Part shown: piece by piece, positions 21,026 through 32,149 of the stretch
Layout of the letters: every line of letters starts with the position of its first letter
Numbering within the stretch: the first letter of the stretch is position 1
DNA from: Bathymodiolus brooksi
Taxonomy: Eukaryota > Mollusca > Bivalvia > Mytilida > Modiolidae
NCBI GenBank assembly: GCA_963680875.1
Contig: OY804590.1
Coordinates: 22,072,640-22,136,639 of the forward strand
Direction: 5' to 3'
Length of the DNA stretch: 64,000 nt
Notes under the pieces: generated by a model
The model's database searches: none
What the model saw: the letters and a program-made list of their open reading frames with translations, nothing else
What the model was told of the DNA's origin: nothing
Made by a program: the position numbers and the translations under genes

Positions 21026-21673
21026 ACTAAGCAACAGCTAATAATACTCCGATGCTATCCACTAAACAACAGCCAATAACACTCCGGTGCTTTCCACTAA
21101 ACAACAGCTAATAATACTCCGATGCTATTCACTAAACAACAGCTAGTAACACTCCGATGCTATCCACTAAACAACAGCTAATAACACTCCGATGATATCC
21201 ACTAAACAACAGCTAATAACACTCCGATGCTATCCACTAAGCAACAACCAATAATACTCCGATGCTATCCACTAAACAACAGCTAATAACACTCCGATGT
21301 TATCCACTAAACAACAACCAATAACACTCCGATGCTATCCACTAAACAACAGCTAATAATACTCCGATGCTATCCACTAAACAACAACCAATAACACTCC
21401 GATGCTATCCACTAAACAACAGCTAGTAACACTCCGATGCTATCCACTAAACAACAGCTAATAACACTCCGATGATATCCACTAAGCAACAACCAATAAC
21501 ACTCCGATGTTATCCACTAAACAACAACCAATAACACTCCGATGCTATCCACTAAACAACAACCAATAACACTCCGATGCTATCCACTAAACAACAACCA
21601 ATAACACTCCAATGCTATCCACTAAACAACAACCAATAATACTCCGATGCTATCCACTAAACAACAGCTAATA
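21026..21673. repeat. 35-bp minisatellite, right block
   Basis: This continues the array interrupted by the LINE. Units alternate CAACAGCTAATAAC and CAACAACCAATAAC, with a few GATGTTATCC and CAATGC variants. The array ends at the hairpin of unit A. Confidence 0.95.
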
Positions 21674-21695
21674 AGCTCGCTTCGTTAAGCGAGCT
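21674..21695 (+). other. Terminal hairpin, unit A
   Basis: Perfect hairpin with nine-base arms AGCTCGCTT and loop CGTT. The outer flank is minisatellite, unlike copy I. The homology of the unit starts here. Confidence 0.85.
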
Positions 21696-22076
21696 ATTTA
21701 TGACTGAAACATGGTAAAATTAAATCAATAAAGGAATAATGACGAATACCATTTACTTTGACTAAAACAGTAATCCTTATCATCCATACACTATGCCTAT
21801 GAAAAAGTTTCACCACATCCGGGTTATCCATACCACTATGGCTATGAAAAAGCTTCAACACATCCGGGACATTCCGGGTCACTGCTTTTCGCGACACCCT
21901 CTAGAACTTATGAAAGATGCGGTGTACGAAAGGTATCGAATACCGGAATCGCTGTTGCCTATATTGTTTCCTTATGAAATAAACATAAAATTTAATTCAA
22001 CGTTCTTCTTCTTTGAAGAAAATATACAAATTATTTGTTTGAAATGAATATTTAAAGAATTTTGTCTGTAAATTGA

Positions 22077-22262
22077 AACCGATAATTATCGAATCCTACA
22101 CGGAAAGTAACGAGTCGCTAAAAATAACACGATTGCGCAACCCGATCGTCTGCTCTGGATTATTGCTAAAGCAAACGCAAGCTTATATTTATATTCGCAT
22201 CAGGTATTGATAAAATACACAATTGCCCAAAATGTCTCAAAGAAAAACACTTTCAAAAGTTC
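22077..22262 (+). repeat. 190-bp block, left copy in unit A (right copy 29983-30174)
   Basis: Both copies share CCGATAATTATCGAATCC, AACGAGTCGCTAAAAATAAC, AGCTTATATTTATATTCGC and an ATG reading MSQRKTLSK. After that codon the two diverge: the left one continues VPLTPQFTTNG and the right one PYAYVRNPVW then a stop. Equivalent pairs are 31321-31519/39240-39423 in B and 40578-40776/50002-50174 in C. They may be duplicated 5' UTR and start-codon regions. They are too short and unlike LTRs in position. Confidence 0.7.
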
Positions 22263-22902
22263 CGTTGACCCCCCAATTTACAACAAATGGTCCAAAGACA
22301 AAGTCCAATCGGAATAAAATCCAGGTGTTAAGCGGCCTTACTGTTTGGATTATTTCATGGCGTCTCATTGACATTGGCGATACCACTTCATTTTTAACCT
22401 TTTCGAAGTTCTATTCAACTATATAATTTTATTCTACATTTACACATGGATCCTGGTGGTAAAATCTACACTATTGATGAGTTTAGATGTTGGAAAGTCG
22501 AGAATCTTGACGATGAGGGGTCTGACGAAAACAAGAACGAAAAGGAAGGATACCGGGTCGTTTCGCCCCAGAAAGTGAGTCGATTCGCCCCACTTAATCG
22601 CATACATGCCAACCCTCGAGAGACTAAAAGCGGTAGAGGGTCTAGGGTTTGCCACGCACCCCCCCAGAAAATTATTTTTCAAAAGGACGCAATATTCACC
22701 TAAACTTTGGCATTTTGTAATATGTAAATATTTATATTATTCCGCGCATGCGCAAACACAAAAGTATTGAGTACTCTGATATACTATAAGGAAGAAGATG
22801 GTATATTCTGTTGCATTTTGGATATAAAATCTGTTCAGTCAAATCTTTATATATAGTATGAAAAAACCATGAAAAAATGGAAATTAGCATTTTACATATA
22901 TA

Positions 22903-25674
22903 CAAGTCAAACCTCGAACTCGGATGGGTCGAATACCATGGATGGCTCGAACTTATTTGAAAGTCCCGCCAATTTTCCATATATTTTTAAGCTAAAAAAA
23001 ATCTTTCGCTCGAACACTGATACCTCGAACAGTCGAACTTAATAAATGGTCCCATCAATAATAGAGAATCATAATAAAATCACGAGTTTTATCATATCAA
23101 ACTCGAACATCGCAATTTAATTGACAGATGTACGTTGAATGTGCTTACATACAAATGTACATATATATATGATTAATCAATCTACTGGCTTGATAAATAC
23201 ACTTCAATATAAAATAGCGGGGTTATGTTACTTAAAATCATTTAATCCACGTCATCTCTTGTGAGTGTTACAATAAGATATCATCAATTATGAGTGCCTA
23301 TTGTCGAGTATGTTTTACTATTAAAGCGGAAAAAACATTTCCTGGTTTATTGTTAAAAACAAGGAAGATTTACTAATATATTTGAGACTTAAATCACTTA
23401 TTTTTCACAATTTTTTCACATTCACAGCTAAGTTGATAAAAAAAACATGCTAATATTCACATATGAATTTGTAAAGATGCGCTTCAACCTGGAAACGGAG
23501 AACCTCATATGGGCTTTCCCCCTCCTAGAAACCCGCACAACCACTATCAATAGGACAAGCAAGCAAGAGAAGCGACTGATGAAAATGCCCCAAGGTCTAA
23601 AAAACAGAAACTTAATTTTTCAGAAATAAAATGTTTGTGGTATCAAGTCAAAACTTTTATTACTTAAATTTATACAGTTAATTACAACACATGATATACA
23701 GTATGTATTTTTATAGAGACAAAAACCGACAAATATGACATTTTAAATATCCCAGATGGTTTTAGCTATGTTGCAAAAAATAGAAAAATATTTAAGCATA
23801 AATCTGGAGGTATTGTTGTTGTATATAAAAAATCTTATTAAATTTATTAATATTAAATTTAAATTTAAGTATTTAATAATTACCTTTTATTGGGATGTGT
23901 ATACACCCTACCTGAAAACTCTCTATATTCGTCAATAAATGCATTTTTAGATATTGAAAATGAATTAGTAAATTTTATAGAAAAAGACATGAAATGTGCA
24001 CTTGTTGGAGATTTTAATGCTAAAACTTTTTTTTTGAAGATTTTTTCAGAACCAGATGAAACTTTTTTGAATGTTATGGATGTAAATGTAGAAGATGGCC
24101 TATTTAGATATCATATTGCTGACTACCAAGTTTTACTTGATAATAATATTTCCTTAAAAAGATATACTCAGTGTGAATGCAGACCAAATAATTTTGGATG
24201 AAAACTTTTAGAAATGTATAAGTCTGCTTTGGCTATATTTGAAAAGTATTGTCATCATTGGAAATTGAAGGTTAACTTGCAAAAGACTAAAGTAATAATA
24301 TTTTGTAAAAGAAAATACAAAAATCAACCTATTTTTAAGCTATGTGGAGAGAATTTACAAATTGAAGACTCTTATTCATATCTAGGTGTTATATTTAATT
24401 ATAACGGCTCTTTTGTGAAGGCAAGAGATAAATTGATGGATCAAGCTGGCAAAGCTTTATATTGTTTGTATAGAAAATTGAGAAATATATCGATTCCAAT
24501 AGATTTACAATTTAAATTGTTTGATACACTTATGCTTCCAATACTTACTTATGGCTCCGAAATATGGGTTATGAGAACACTAAGCAACTAGAAAAACTTC
24601 ATCTTCAGTTCTGTAGAAATATTTTAGGTGTTAGAACCACTACTCCAAACTTTATGACATACAGAGAACTTGGTAGAACACCTATAGATATATTATGTAT
24701 AAAATTAAGGATTGTAAATTTTTGGAATAGACTTATTTCAAACAAGAAGAAACTTAGTTGTATTTTATATAAGATTATGTTTAATTTGAGTATTATTGAT
24801 AATGTTCAATTTAAGTGGCTAAATTTTATCAAATCAATTTTTGAGAAAACTGGGCTTAATTATCTATGGAACCAACAACGGCCAGTTCATTCAGTGCAAC
24901 TAAAATTTATTGTTAAGCAAAATCTGACTGATCAATATATTCAAAACTGGTTTAACCAAATTGAGAACTCTTCTAGGGGAGAATTTTATGGCATATTTAA
25001 AAATGAATTTAATTTAGATAAATACTTATTAAAATTATTACCACATGAGAGAAACATGATAACAAAGCTTAGATGCAATAACATTAAGCTTCCAATAGAA
25101 ACTGGAAGATGGCCGAATACTCCCAGAGAAGAACGTATTTGTCATCTGTGTAATGTTGGTTTAGGTACTGAATTTCATTTTTTATTTGAATGTACCTCTG
25201 CTGATGTACAAAGGCTTAGATGTAAATTTATTCCAATTTATTATACTAGATATGCAAACATGTACAAAATGAAAGGCCTGTTATCTTTGTGTAATGTTAA
25301 GGTTCTGAAAAAATTGTCTTATTTATATCTAAATTGCAAAATGTTTTGTAATATATTCTGAGGCTGTATTATTTTAGGTTAGTTATATCCGTCATTATGT
25401 AAAATATTTTGTATAATATTCCTCTTGTTACACTTGTATATATATGTGTCCAAGTGAATAAAGAACTTGAACTTGAACTTAAATGATTAAATATTTTTTA
25501 CGAGAAAGGCCAGTTTTACTGTGCATCAGTTATCATATATAGGTAATGAAACTGTCCCGGGTCAGAACAAGATTTTTTTCTGTCTAAAATTACGGGACCT
25601 CGGTGGCTCGAACTTCCGATAGCTCGAACATATTTTGACAGTACCTTCGAGTTCGAGCGAGCGAAGTTTTACTG
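22903..25674 (+). mobile_element. Tigger/pogo-like element, unit A
   Basis: The left end CAAGTCAAACCTCG and right end (minus) CAGTAAAACTTCGCTCG are imperfect inverted repeats next to TA. Phrases such as GGCTCGAAC and CTCGAACA recur near both ends. These are typical of TcMar-Tigger termini. No transposase remains; the interior is LINE sequence. Confidence 0.65.
23716..25480 (+). mobile_element. LINE fragment lacking the RT core, unit A
   Basis: Translated pieces show the endonuclease: KSGGIVVVYKKS (about 23800) and CALVGDFNAKT (about 24000). At about 24200 the endonuclease end (RPNNFG...LLEM) runs directly into the RT thumb (WKLKVNLQKTKVIIF). The palm with the DD active site is absent. Downstream are YLGVIFNYNGSF and LPILTYGSEIW, then a zinc knuckle (RICHLCNVGLGTEFHFLFEC). 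Copy A has a private TGA at about 24200 and shares with B a 1-bp loss after GAAATATGGG. The 3' end carries tandem TTGAAC. It is dead and related to the RT at 50557-52722. Confidence 0.8.
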
Positions 25675-26215
25675 TATATATATGTTTAGGAGTCATAAGT
25701 TCAAAATGTAGTGCTTCAAAACTTTATCTTAAATACAGTTTCTGATTGGTTTAATGATAAAGAATTGACCAATGGAAGTTTCTGGTACAAATTTAAGAGG
25801 GAAACGATTACGGAAAGGGCCTAAATAATTTGGATTTGTACACATTTATACGTCTTAGAAATCTACAAGAATAATCAACATGTGAACAATTCACGATAAA
25901 AAAAAATTTACATTTTTTTTAAAATCGGTAGGAAAACATCTAAAATCGGTAGGCGGTAGAAGACTTAAAAAAAATCGGTAGACTACCGCATAAATCGGTA
26001 GAGTTGGCATGTATGTAATCGCTATTATATAATAATAGATGAAGTCTTTTTCGACAATTTGTTGGTAATTATTCATTTATTAGTTGTATACAAAAAAAAT
26101 AATAACAACTAATTTGAAGCCATGCAGAACAAACAATACATAGGATACATATAAATTTATTACTGTATCGTATTGTTCAAAGACATTTTACAAATTTAAG
26201 CAGGTGTCAAACAAT

Positions 26216-26858
26216 TTACTTTATAATGATTTTATTGTCAATATATATAATATATACAATTGGATTTATTACTAGTCCCTCTCCATACAAATACAGTAAT
26301 AGCATAAACAAAACAAATCAAATGACAGCAAATGTACAGCCACAGGCTATATCAACAATTAGTAAATTACTGCAGTAAGCAAAATCATGTCAAATTAAGC
26401 ATACATATTAAATATTGTTTTAATATTTAACAGAAAAAATGGAGGGGGGTGGTAAAACTAATAAATTGTGTTGAGATAATATCAGGGTTGGGGATAATTA
26501 ATTATTAAATCTACAAGTTTGTCGAATAAATTTTTGCACTGATTTGAACAATAAAGTATTCAATTCTTCACTAATTTCATTACATCCAAAGAGTATATAT
26601 TCTATAGAGATGGGAACAATGTTATTAAAATAGTTAAACAGAGAAGTTCTATCGTGTTGATAAAGTGGACAATCAAGAAAAAAATGAATAGAATCCTCAA
26701 ATAAATGACCACATACACAACGTGGATCATTCTTCAAATTTACTCTGCATTAAGGCCACTACATCTACATTGTATGTCTTAGCTTAGTATGTATTATGTT
26801 AGTTTTCCTATTGCCAATATTGTAAAATGAAGCCACCAGAATTTGGACAGCCTGAATT
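26216..26858 (-). mobile_element. 5'-truncated LINE 3' end, unit A
   Basis: Bounded by GTCAAACAAT duplications (26206-26215 and 26859-26868). The minus-strand frame 26737-26498 encodes CVCGHLFEDSIHFFLDCP and ends FIRQTCRF, the C-terminus of a CR1-like LINE protein. It matches the fragment at 2861-3985 without its MITE. Copy A (and B) lost about 20 bp of the 3' UTR near 26262 and 12 bp near 26745 that C and copy I retain. Confidence 0.75.
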
Positions 26859-27714
26859 GTCAAACAATGAAAGTGAAGCTATACATAATATTAAACACGT
26901 CAAGAAAGCATGTTAATTATGAGGAAGACAAAAATAAAGTACCCATGAACAAGCCTTACAACATCCAAAATACGAATATTTGCAATGGTATTTTCCATAT
27001 TTCATTTTTTAAAGCACTATTACAATGGTATTTTCCATATTTCATTTTTTAAAGCACTATTAATCAATGAGGGAAAAACGACCCGGGGCGAACGGGAATA
27101 GGGGAATAACGACTCACGGGGCGAAACGACGCCAACGGCCTTCAGGCTTGTGTTGTCGGCAGGTAAGTTAAACTTGCCTTTGGTGCCATCACAAGATTAT
27201 GTTTTACAAGATAACAAGAGGTGCTACGACAAAATTTTGAGTGACTGGAATTTCAGACTCCCTTCATTGGGCTTCAAATGTATTCTGGTAGTCTTGAATG
27301 AACATGATTGATGGTATTCAATTTTGGACACCAATTTATTTTTACAGACATAAAACAGTTCTTGTTAGCCCATGGTCTGAATATTTTTAAGTGGGTGGTT
27401 GCAGGAGGCATATTTCCTAAAGACGAAGTCGAACAACAACAACTTATGTATTTTAAGAACAAAGTGTTCACCATCACAGACACTGGATGACAACCACCAC
27501 AATGTATAGATATTGCACCAAAGAAGATGATGGTTTGATAGAGAGGGGGCTTATTGTTCTTGCACTACAGGGTATGAAATTTATGCATGTTTTTTTTATT
27601 CTCTATATCGTGTCTATGCAGTGCCAATTCAGGACCATTAGATAATAACAGAAGGGATTGCAACTAATCTTGGCTGAAATGTTCCTAACAAATTCATGAC
27701 AAAATGTTGTAGTT

Positions 27715-27925
27715 ACTATGGTGTCAATTAATCAGTACATTTCAATAATGTTTGAGAGATGTCAGTTCAAATCTCTCTGGAAGCTAATGATCTGCTTACA
27801 TGTACAACTACTAACAATTACAATATATGTATATACATTGTAGCTTCTATAGTACAAGGTAGTACGCTTCAATAATGTTGAAAAGATGTCAGTTCAAATC
27901 TGACTGGAAGCTAATCTATGGGTTT
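27715..27925 (+). other. Two tRNA-like remnants, unit A
   Basis: Same pair as at 1775-2000: T-arm-like GTCAGTTCAAATC words about 130 bp apart. Copies: B 36972-37180, C 47710-47925. Confidence 0.4.
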
Positions 27926-28031
27926 ATTTTAATATATGCTTGATCATGTTGACTGCATTAACTAACTTGGACACAAGTCCCTAGCTTACTGAAAGTTTTG
28001 AAGAACTACTCCTTTTTCAATGCGACCGCAA

Positions 28032-28277
28032 AAATGTTGTGTAATAGTTAGCATGCTCACCTAGAATGTGGTAGATCCATGAGTTCTAGCCCCTGTCTAG
28101 TCAAACCAAAGATTATAATATTGGTAACAATGCAGCATTAAGGAGTAAAAACAAAAACTGGTCGAGTCAGAATAATGTTTCAGAGTGGAACGACATACAG
28201 GTATCTACCCACAGACTGTTGTTTCAATGAACTACATTTTGTAGCACTCTAAAAATCCAACTAAGGGTGTTGGTCTT
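28032..28277 (+). repeat. Old family-2 SINE remnant, unit A
   Basis: The head TTAGCATGCTCACC and the 3' phrase AATCCAACTAAGGGTGTTGG match the SINE family at 16170-16463. It is degenerate. Confidence 0.55.
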
Positions 28278-30584
28278 TTCATTTTTTGTATCTAAATGTT
28301 TCCTGTTGCTCATGCTTAAATAGTTTACACATCACATGTTATAGTTTATGTTTCTTGTTTAAAAATTCTATGAATAGAATGTTTTTATCCCCCATATATC
28401 ACGAGTGTTGTTTTTCATGTAACATTATTGAATATTTTGGGCTTTGTTCATTTACCTGAGAAAGTCTTAGACAAATATTTTGAAATTAAAGGAGTTTTGA
28501 ACCTTATTACATGTATGGGTTTTTTTTGGGAGGGGTGGAACTTTTGTCAGATTTTTTAACTTCTCAATTCAATAACTAAAGGATAGAGAAAATTGCATAG
28601 TGTCCCCCAATATTAACTTTTTGATGTTAAAAGCAATATAATTTTCATTCAATCATTAACTTAAGACTTAATCAGGATGAGGGGAATGTGTTTTATTACC
28701 CATTCTTCAATGTTCCAGTTCATAGTTTTGTTATTTTACAACATTGTTATTATACATGTAGCTGACCTTTTAATAATGTTTTGTTTTTGCAATAAATATT
28801 TTCTTGTTAATGAATATTTGTGCTCTATAATTTACAAAAGTTATCGAGTTGAATCATTTACAAAGTACATGTGCATGTACATATTTTGCCCAACCAAGAC
28901 TGACTTGTTCCTGAATATAGCACTTTTTCGATACTAATCCTTATATGTTATTATTGGTCTCCTGACATTGGCATAAACAAGAAAGGATGGAGTGCCTCAC
29001 AAACAGAAACCACACCATAATAATGTGCTTGACATACATGTAAGAATGGAACATGACTGTTAATGTATAGCCCTGTATCAGGGCATACTATTTAACCCCT
29101 GTCTGTCCCTCCCTATAATTTTGAGCTAGAGTTTTTGTAATATTTTGTAGTGTGTTTAATGCACAAATACTAAAGGTGTGCATTCTTACAGGATTTTGAC
29201 TTCTAAAAAATCACAAAATGATATATAGTTGAACTAAGTCATTTTTAAGTTAGTACATCTAAAGTGTCTTACACACACATACTTTATACATTCTCTAACA
29301 AAAGGGGCACACCAGTTTTAAGTTGGGCCTTTAAAAAAGTTTTATTTGATGCTCCATAATATGATAATTTACAAATTGCATGTTTAATGTGATATAAATA
29401 TGATAAACTATAAAACCATGCAGAAGTCTAACAAAATGCCAACTTTAAAGCATTAACATTACAAAGCTGGTTTTTGTACGAATACCTGCCAGTCGCTTAG
29501 GGGGGAAAAGACTTCTTTTGATTTCCCTTTTTTATAAGGACCCCCCCTTTTATAGGATAGTCGGACAACAAAATATACAAGATTTAGATTAATTTTCTTC
29601 AAGTTAATCGATAAGTACCCGCTAGGATGATATATTTTATTTATTCTTGCAGGTCTAGGATGTTTTGTAAACAGTACTATTTGCGAGGTTGTGTCACAAT
29701 ATCCTTGGAAGTTGGAACAACTACATGTATTCTACTATAGTATAGCTGAATATTCACACAATCTCTCATTATTTTCAAGATCTACGTGATACATGTAGTC
29801 ATAAATTATTTTTCTAACCAACAAATTCACGTAAACTTCCTTACAACCGTGACGATATGTGCATAACTGCCACGATGAATAAACTGCGTCACCGTGTTTA
29901 CAAATGCAATGACGTCTTGTTTATGTTTTTTTTACTCCGATTGACCTTTGAACCATAATGGCGGCGGTAACGTGAAATTGGTAACCGATAATTATCGAAT
30001 CCTACACGGAAAGTAACGAGTCGCTAAAAATAACACGATTGTGCAACCTGATCGTCTGCTCTGGATTTTTCCTAGAGCAAACTCAAGCTTATATTTATAT
30101 TCGCTTAATTGCATCAGGTATTGATAAAATACACAATTGCCCAAAATGTCTCAAAGAAAAACACTTTCAAAACCTTATGCATATGTCAGAAACCCAGTAT
30201 GGATAGAAACTGCTGTTTGAATGTTTTTTTTTGTATATATGACATACAGAGATACATAGAAAGTTGCAAAATGTTGTGTACATGAACACAAATTGATGTT
30301 AAAAAAAAGGAGGGATGGGAAATCAGAGGCACCATAGGGTCCTGTCCACAAGTACCTGTGATCTTGAAGAGTGTCTCAGACCCTATGCTATGTGCAACAT
30401 TTACATACTCTATTATGTCTACTGGTGGTCACTTGTAAACCAAATTTCTATTTTCAGGCAAAGTTGGTAAATAATTATATGTACATAAGCATAAAGTTTT
30501 GCATATGTTTGCTCATCCAAGACCAAGGATATCTAATTAGTGATTAGCTTTGCGAGCTTTCCAGGCAGTGCTTGTTTCATATTA
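28278..30584. other. Non-coding remainder of unit A
   Basis: Apart from the right 190-bp block (29983-30174) no element is recognised. At 29959 ATGGCGGCGG lies in a GC-rich pocket, which resembles a promoter-proximal start region. The same holds for B (37536-39836) and C (48283-50186). Confidence 0.45.
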
Positions 30585-30905
30585 ATACTCCGATGCTATC
30601 CACTAAACAACAGCTAATAACACTTAGATGCTATCCACTAAACAACAACCAATAACACTCCGATGCTATCCACTAAACAACAGCTAGTAACACTCCGATG
30701 CTATCCACTAAACAACAGCTAATAATACTCCGATGCTATCCACTAAGCAACAACCAATAACACTCCGATGTTATCCACTAAACAATGGTTAATAACACTC
30801 CGATGCTCTCTATTTGCCCACGGCTGATCACACTCTCATTCTCTCCACTAACCCACTGCTGATCACACTCCGACGAAGTCCACCTAACCCACTCAGTGGG
30901 TTATA
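30585..30905. repeat. 35-bp minisatellite remnant at the A/B junction
   Basis: About nine units of the array at 17331-21673, ending with divergent units (GATCACACTCTCATTCTC) like those at its far left edge. The last bases form a small hairpin AACCCACTCAGTGGGTT just outside the terminal hairpin of unit B. Confidence 0.9.
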
Positions 30906-30927
30906 AGCTCGCTTCGTTAAGCGAGCT
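30906..30927 (+). other. Terminal hairpin, unit B
   Basis: Same hairpin as at 21674. The outer flank is AACCCACTCAGTGGGTTAT, different from both other contexts. Confidence 0.85.
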
Positions 30928-32149
30928 ATTTATGACTGAAACATGGTAAAATTAAATCAATAAAGAAATAATGACGAATACCATTTACTTTGACTAAAAC
31001 AGAAATCCTTATCATCCATACACTATGCCTATGAAAAAGTTTCAACACATCCGGGTTATCCATACCACTATGGCTATGAAAAAGCTTCAACACATCCGGG
31101 ACATTCCGGATCACTGCTTTTCGCGACACTCTCTAGACCTTATGAAAGATACGGTGTACGAAAGGTATCGAAGAGCGAAATACCGGTATTTCGCTGTTGC
31201 CTATATTGTTTGCTTGTGAAATAAACATTAAATTTAATTCAACGCTCTTCTTTTTTGACGAAAATATACAAATTATTTGTTTGAAATGAATATTTAAAGA
31301 ATTTTGTCTGTAAATTGAAACCGGTAATTATCGAATCCTACACGGAAAGTAACGAGTCGCTAAAAATAACACGATTGCGCAACCCGATCGTCTGCTCTGG
31401 ATTATTCATTTATTGCTAAAGCAAACGCAAGCTTATATTTATATTCGCTTAATCGCATCAGGTATTGATACAATACACAATTGCCCAAAATGTCTCAAAG
31501 AAAAACACTTTCAAAAGTTCCGTTGACCCCCCAATTTACAACAAATGGTCCAAAGTCCAATCAGAATAAAATCCAGGTGTTAAGCGGCCTTACTGTTTGG
31601 ATTATTTCATGGCGTCTCATTGACATTGGCGATACCACTTCATTTTTAACCTTTTCGAAGTTCTATTCAACTATATAATTTTATTCTACATTTACACATG
31701 GATCCTGGTGGTAAAATCTACACTATTGATGAGTTTAGATGTTGGAAAGTCGAGAATCTTGACGATGAGGGGTCTGACGAAAACAAGAACGAAAAGGAAG
31801 GATACCGGGTCGTTTCGCCCCACTTAATCGCATACATGCCAACCCTCGAGAGACTAAAAGCGGTAGAGGGTCTAGGGTTTGAGACCACCCCCCCCCCCCC
31901 CCCCCCGAAAATTATTTTTCAAAAGGACGCAATATTCACCTAAACTTTGGCATTTTGTAATTTGTAAATATTTATATTATTCCGCGCATGCGCAAACACA
32001 AAAGTATTGAGTACTCTGATATACTATAGCGAAGAAGATGGTGCATTCTGTTGCATTTTGGATATAAAATCTGTTCAGTCAAATCTTTAAATATAGTATG
32101 AAAAAACTATGAAAAAATGGAAATTAGCATTTTACATATATACAACTTA

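Larger units (their letters stand above)
22601..26015 (+). mobile_element. TIR element with 6-bp duplication TAATCG, unit A
   Basis: Ends are CATACATGCCAAC and its complement, flanked by TAATCG at 22595-22600 and 26016-26021. Copy I shows the undisturbed sequence CACTTAATCGCTATTAT at 4190-4206, which proves the boundaries. Short words AAATCGGTAG recur four or five times inside the right end (25920-26003). No transposase is visible; the interior is the Tigger-like element. A 6-bp duplication is unusual among cut-and-paste families (Dada and Polinton are examples), so the superfamily is left open. Confidence 0.85.
22549..27130 (+). mobile_element. MULE-like element with nested insertions, unit A
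   Basis: Its left end GATACCGGGTCGTTTCG is one base off the GGTACC consensus; the right end is rearranged (CGGGGCGAAACGAC) and the 8-bp duplication seen in copy I is no longer exact. It contains the TIR element 22601-26015 and the LINE tail 26216-26858. No transposase of its own remains. Confidence 0.65.
22446..27380 (+). pseudogene. Split host gene fragment, unit A
   Basis: The coding start MDPGGKIYTIDEFRCW at 22446 is cut at about 22548 by the MULE-like element. Coding resumes at 27131 (ANGLQACVVG) up to the donor at 27162. The small exon (27257-27287) has lost 6 bp in frame compared with copy I, and the third (from 27348) has lost about 50 bp between two CCCATGG/CCCAGG words, so it no longer matches the intact reading in copy I. 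The protein is not recognised. Splice signals remain visible. This copy is more decayed than copy I. Confidence 0.45.
21674..30905 (+). repeat. 9.25-kb unit, direct copy A
   Basis: It runs from the hairpin (21674) to the minisatellite remnant (30585-30905) before unit B. It contains, in order: a 190-bp block repeated near its other end, the start of the split host gene, the MULE-like element with its nested insertions, exon remnants, tRNA-like and SINE remnants, and a second copy of the 190-bp block. The right part resembles B more than C (shared 20-bp loss near 26262, shared 30-bp duplication near 27020). The left part is distinct from B and C (for example the loss of TTCCCTGG near 22915 and a stop in the LINE fragment). 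Confidence 0.93.

Noticed and set aside
17331..21673. CRISPR-like or centromeric array
   Set aside because: Simple 35-bp tandem units without spacers; the array is only about 2.3 kb in total once the LINE is removed, and there is no sign of centromeric context.
21793..22047. Small frame with repeated MKKFQHIR / MKKLQHIR (also in B, C and copy I)
   Set aside because: It comes from an imperfect 45-bp tandem duplication; indels shift it between copies and no homologue is recognised.
22077..30174. LTR retrotransposon bounded by the 190-bp blocks
   Set aside because: The blocks do not start TG or end CA, have no primer-binding site or polypurine tract next to them, and the interior has no gag-pol.
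31889..31906. C-run differing between units A, B and C
   Set aside because: Homopolymer length differences are unreliable in assemblies and were not used in the copy-history argument.
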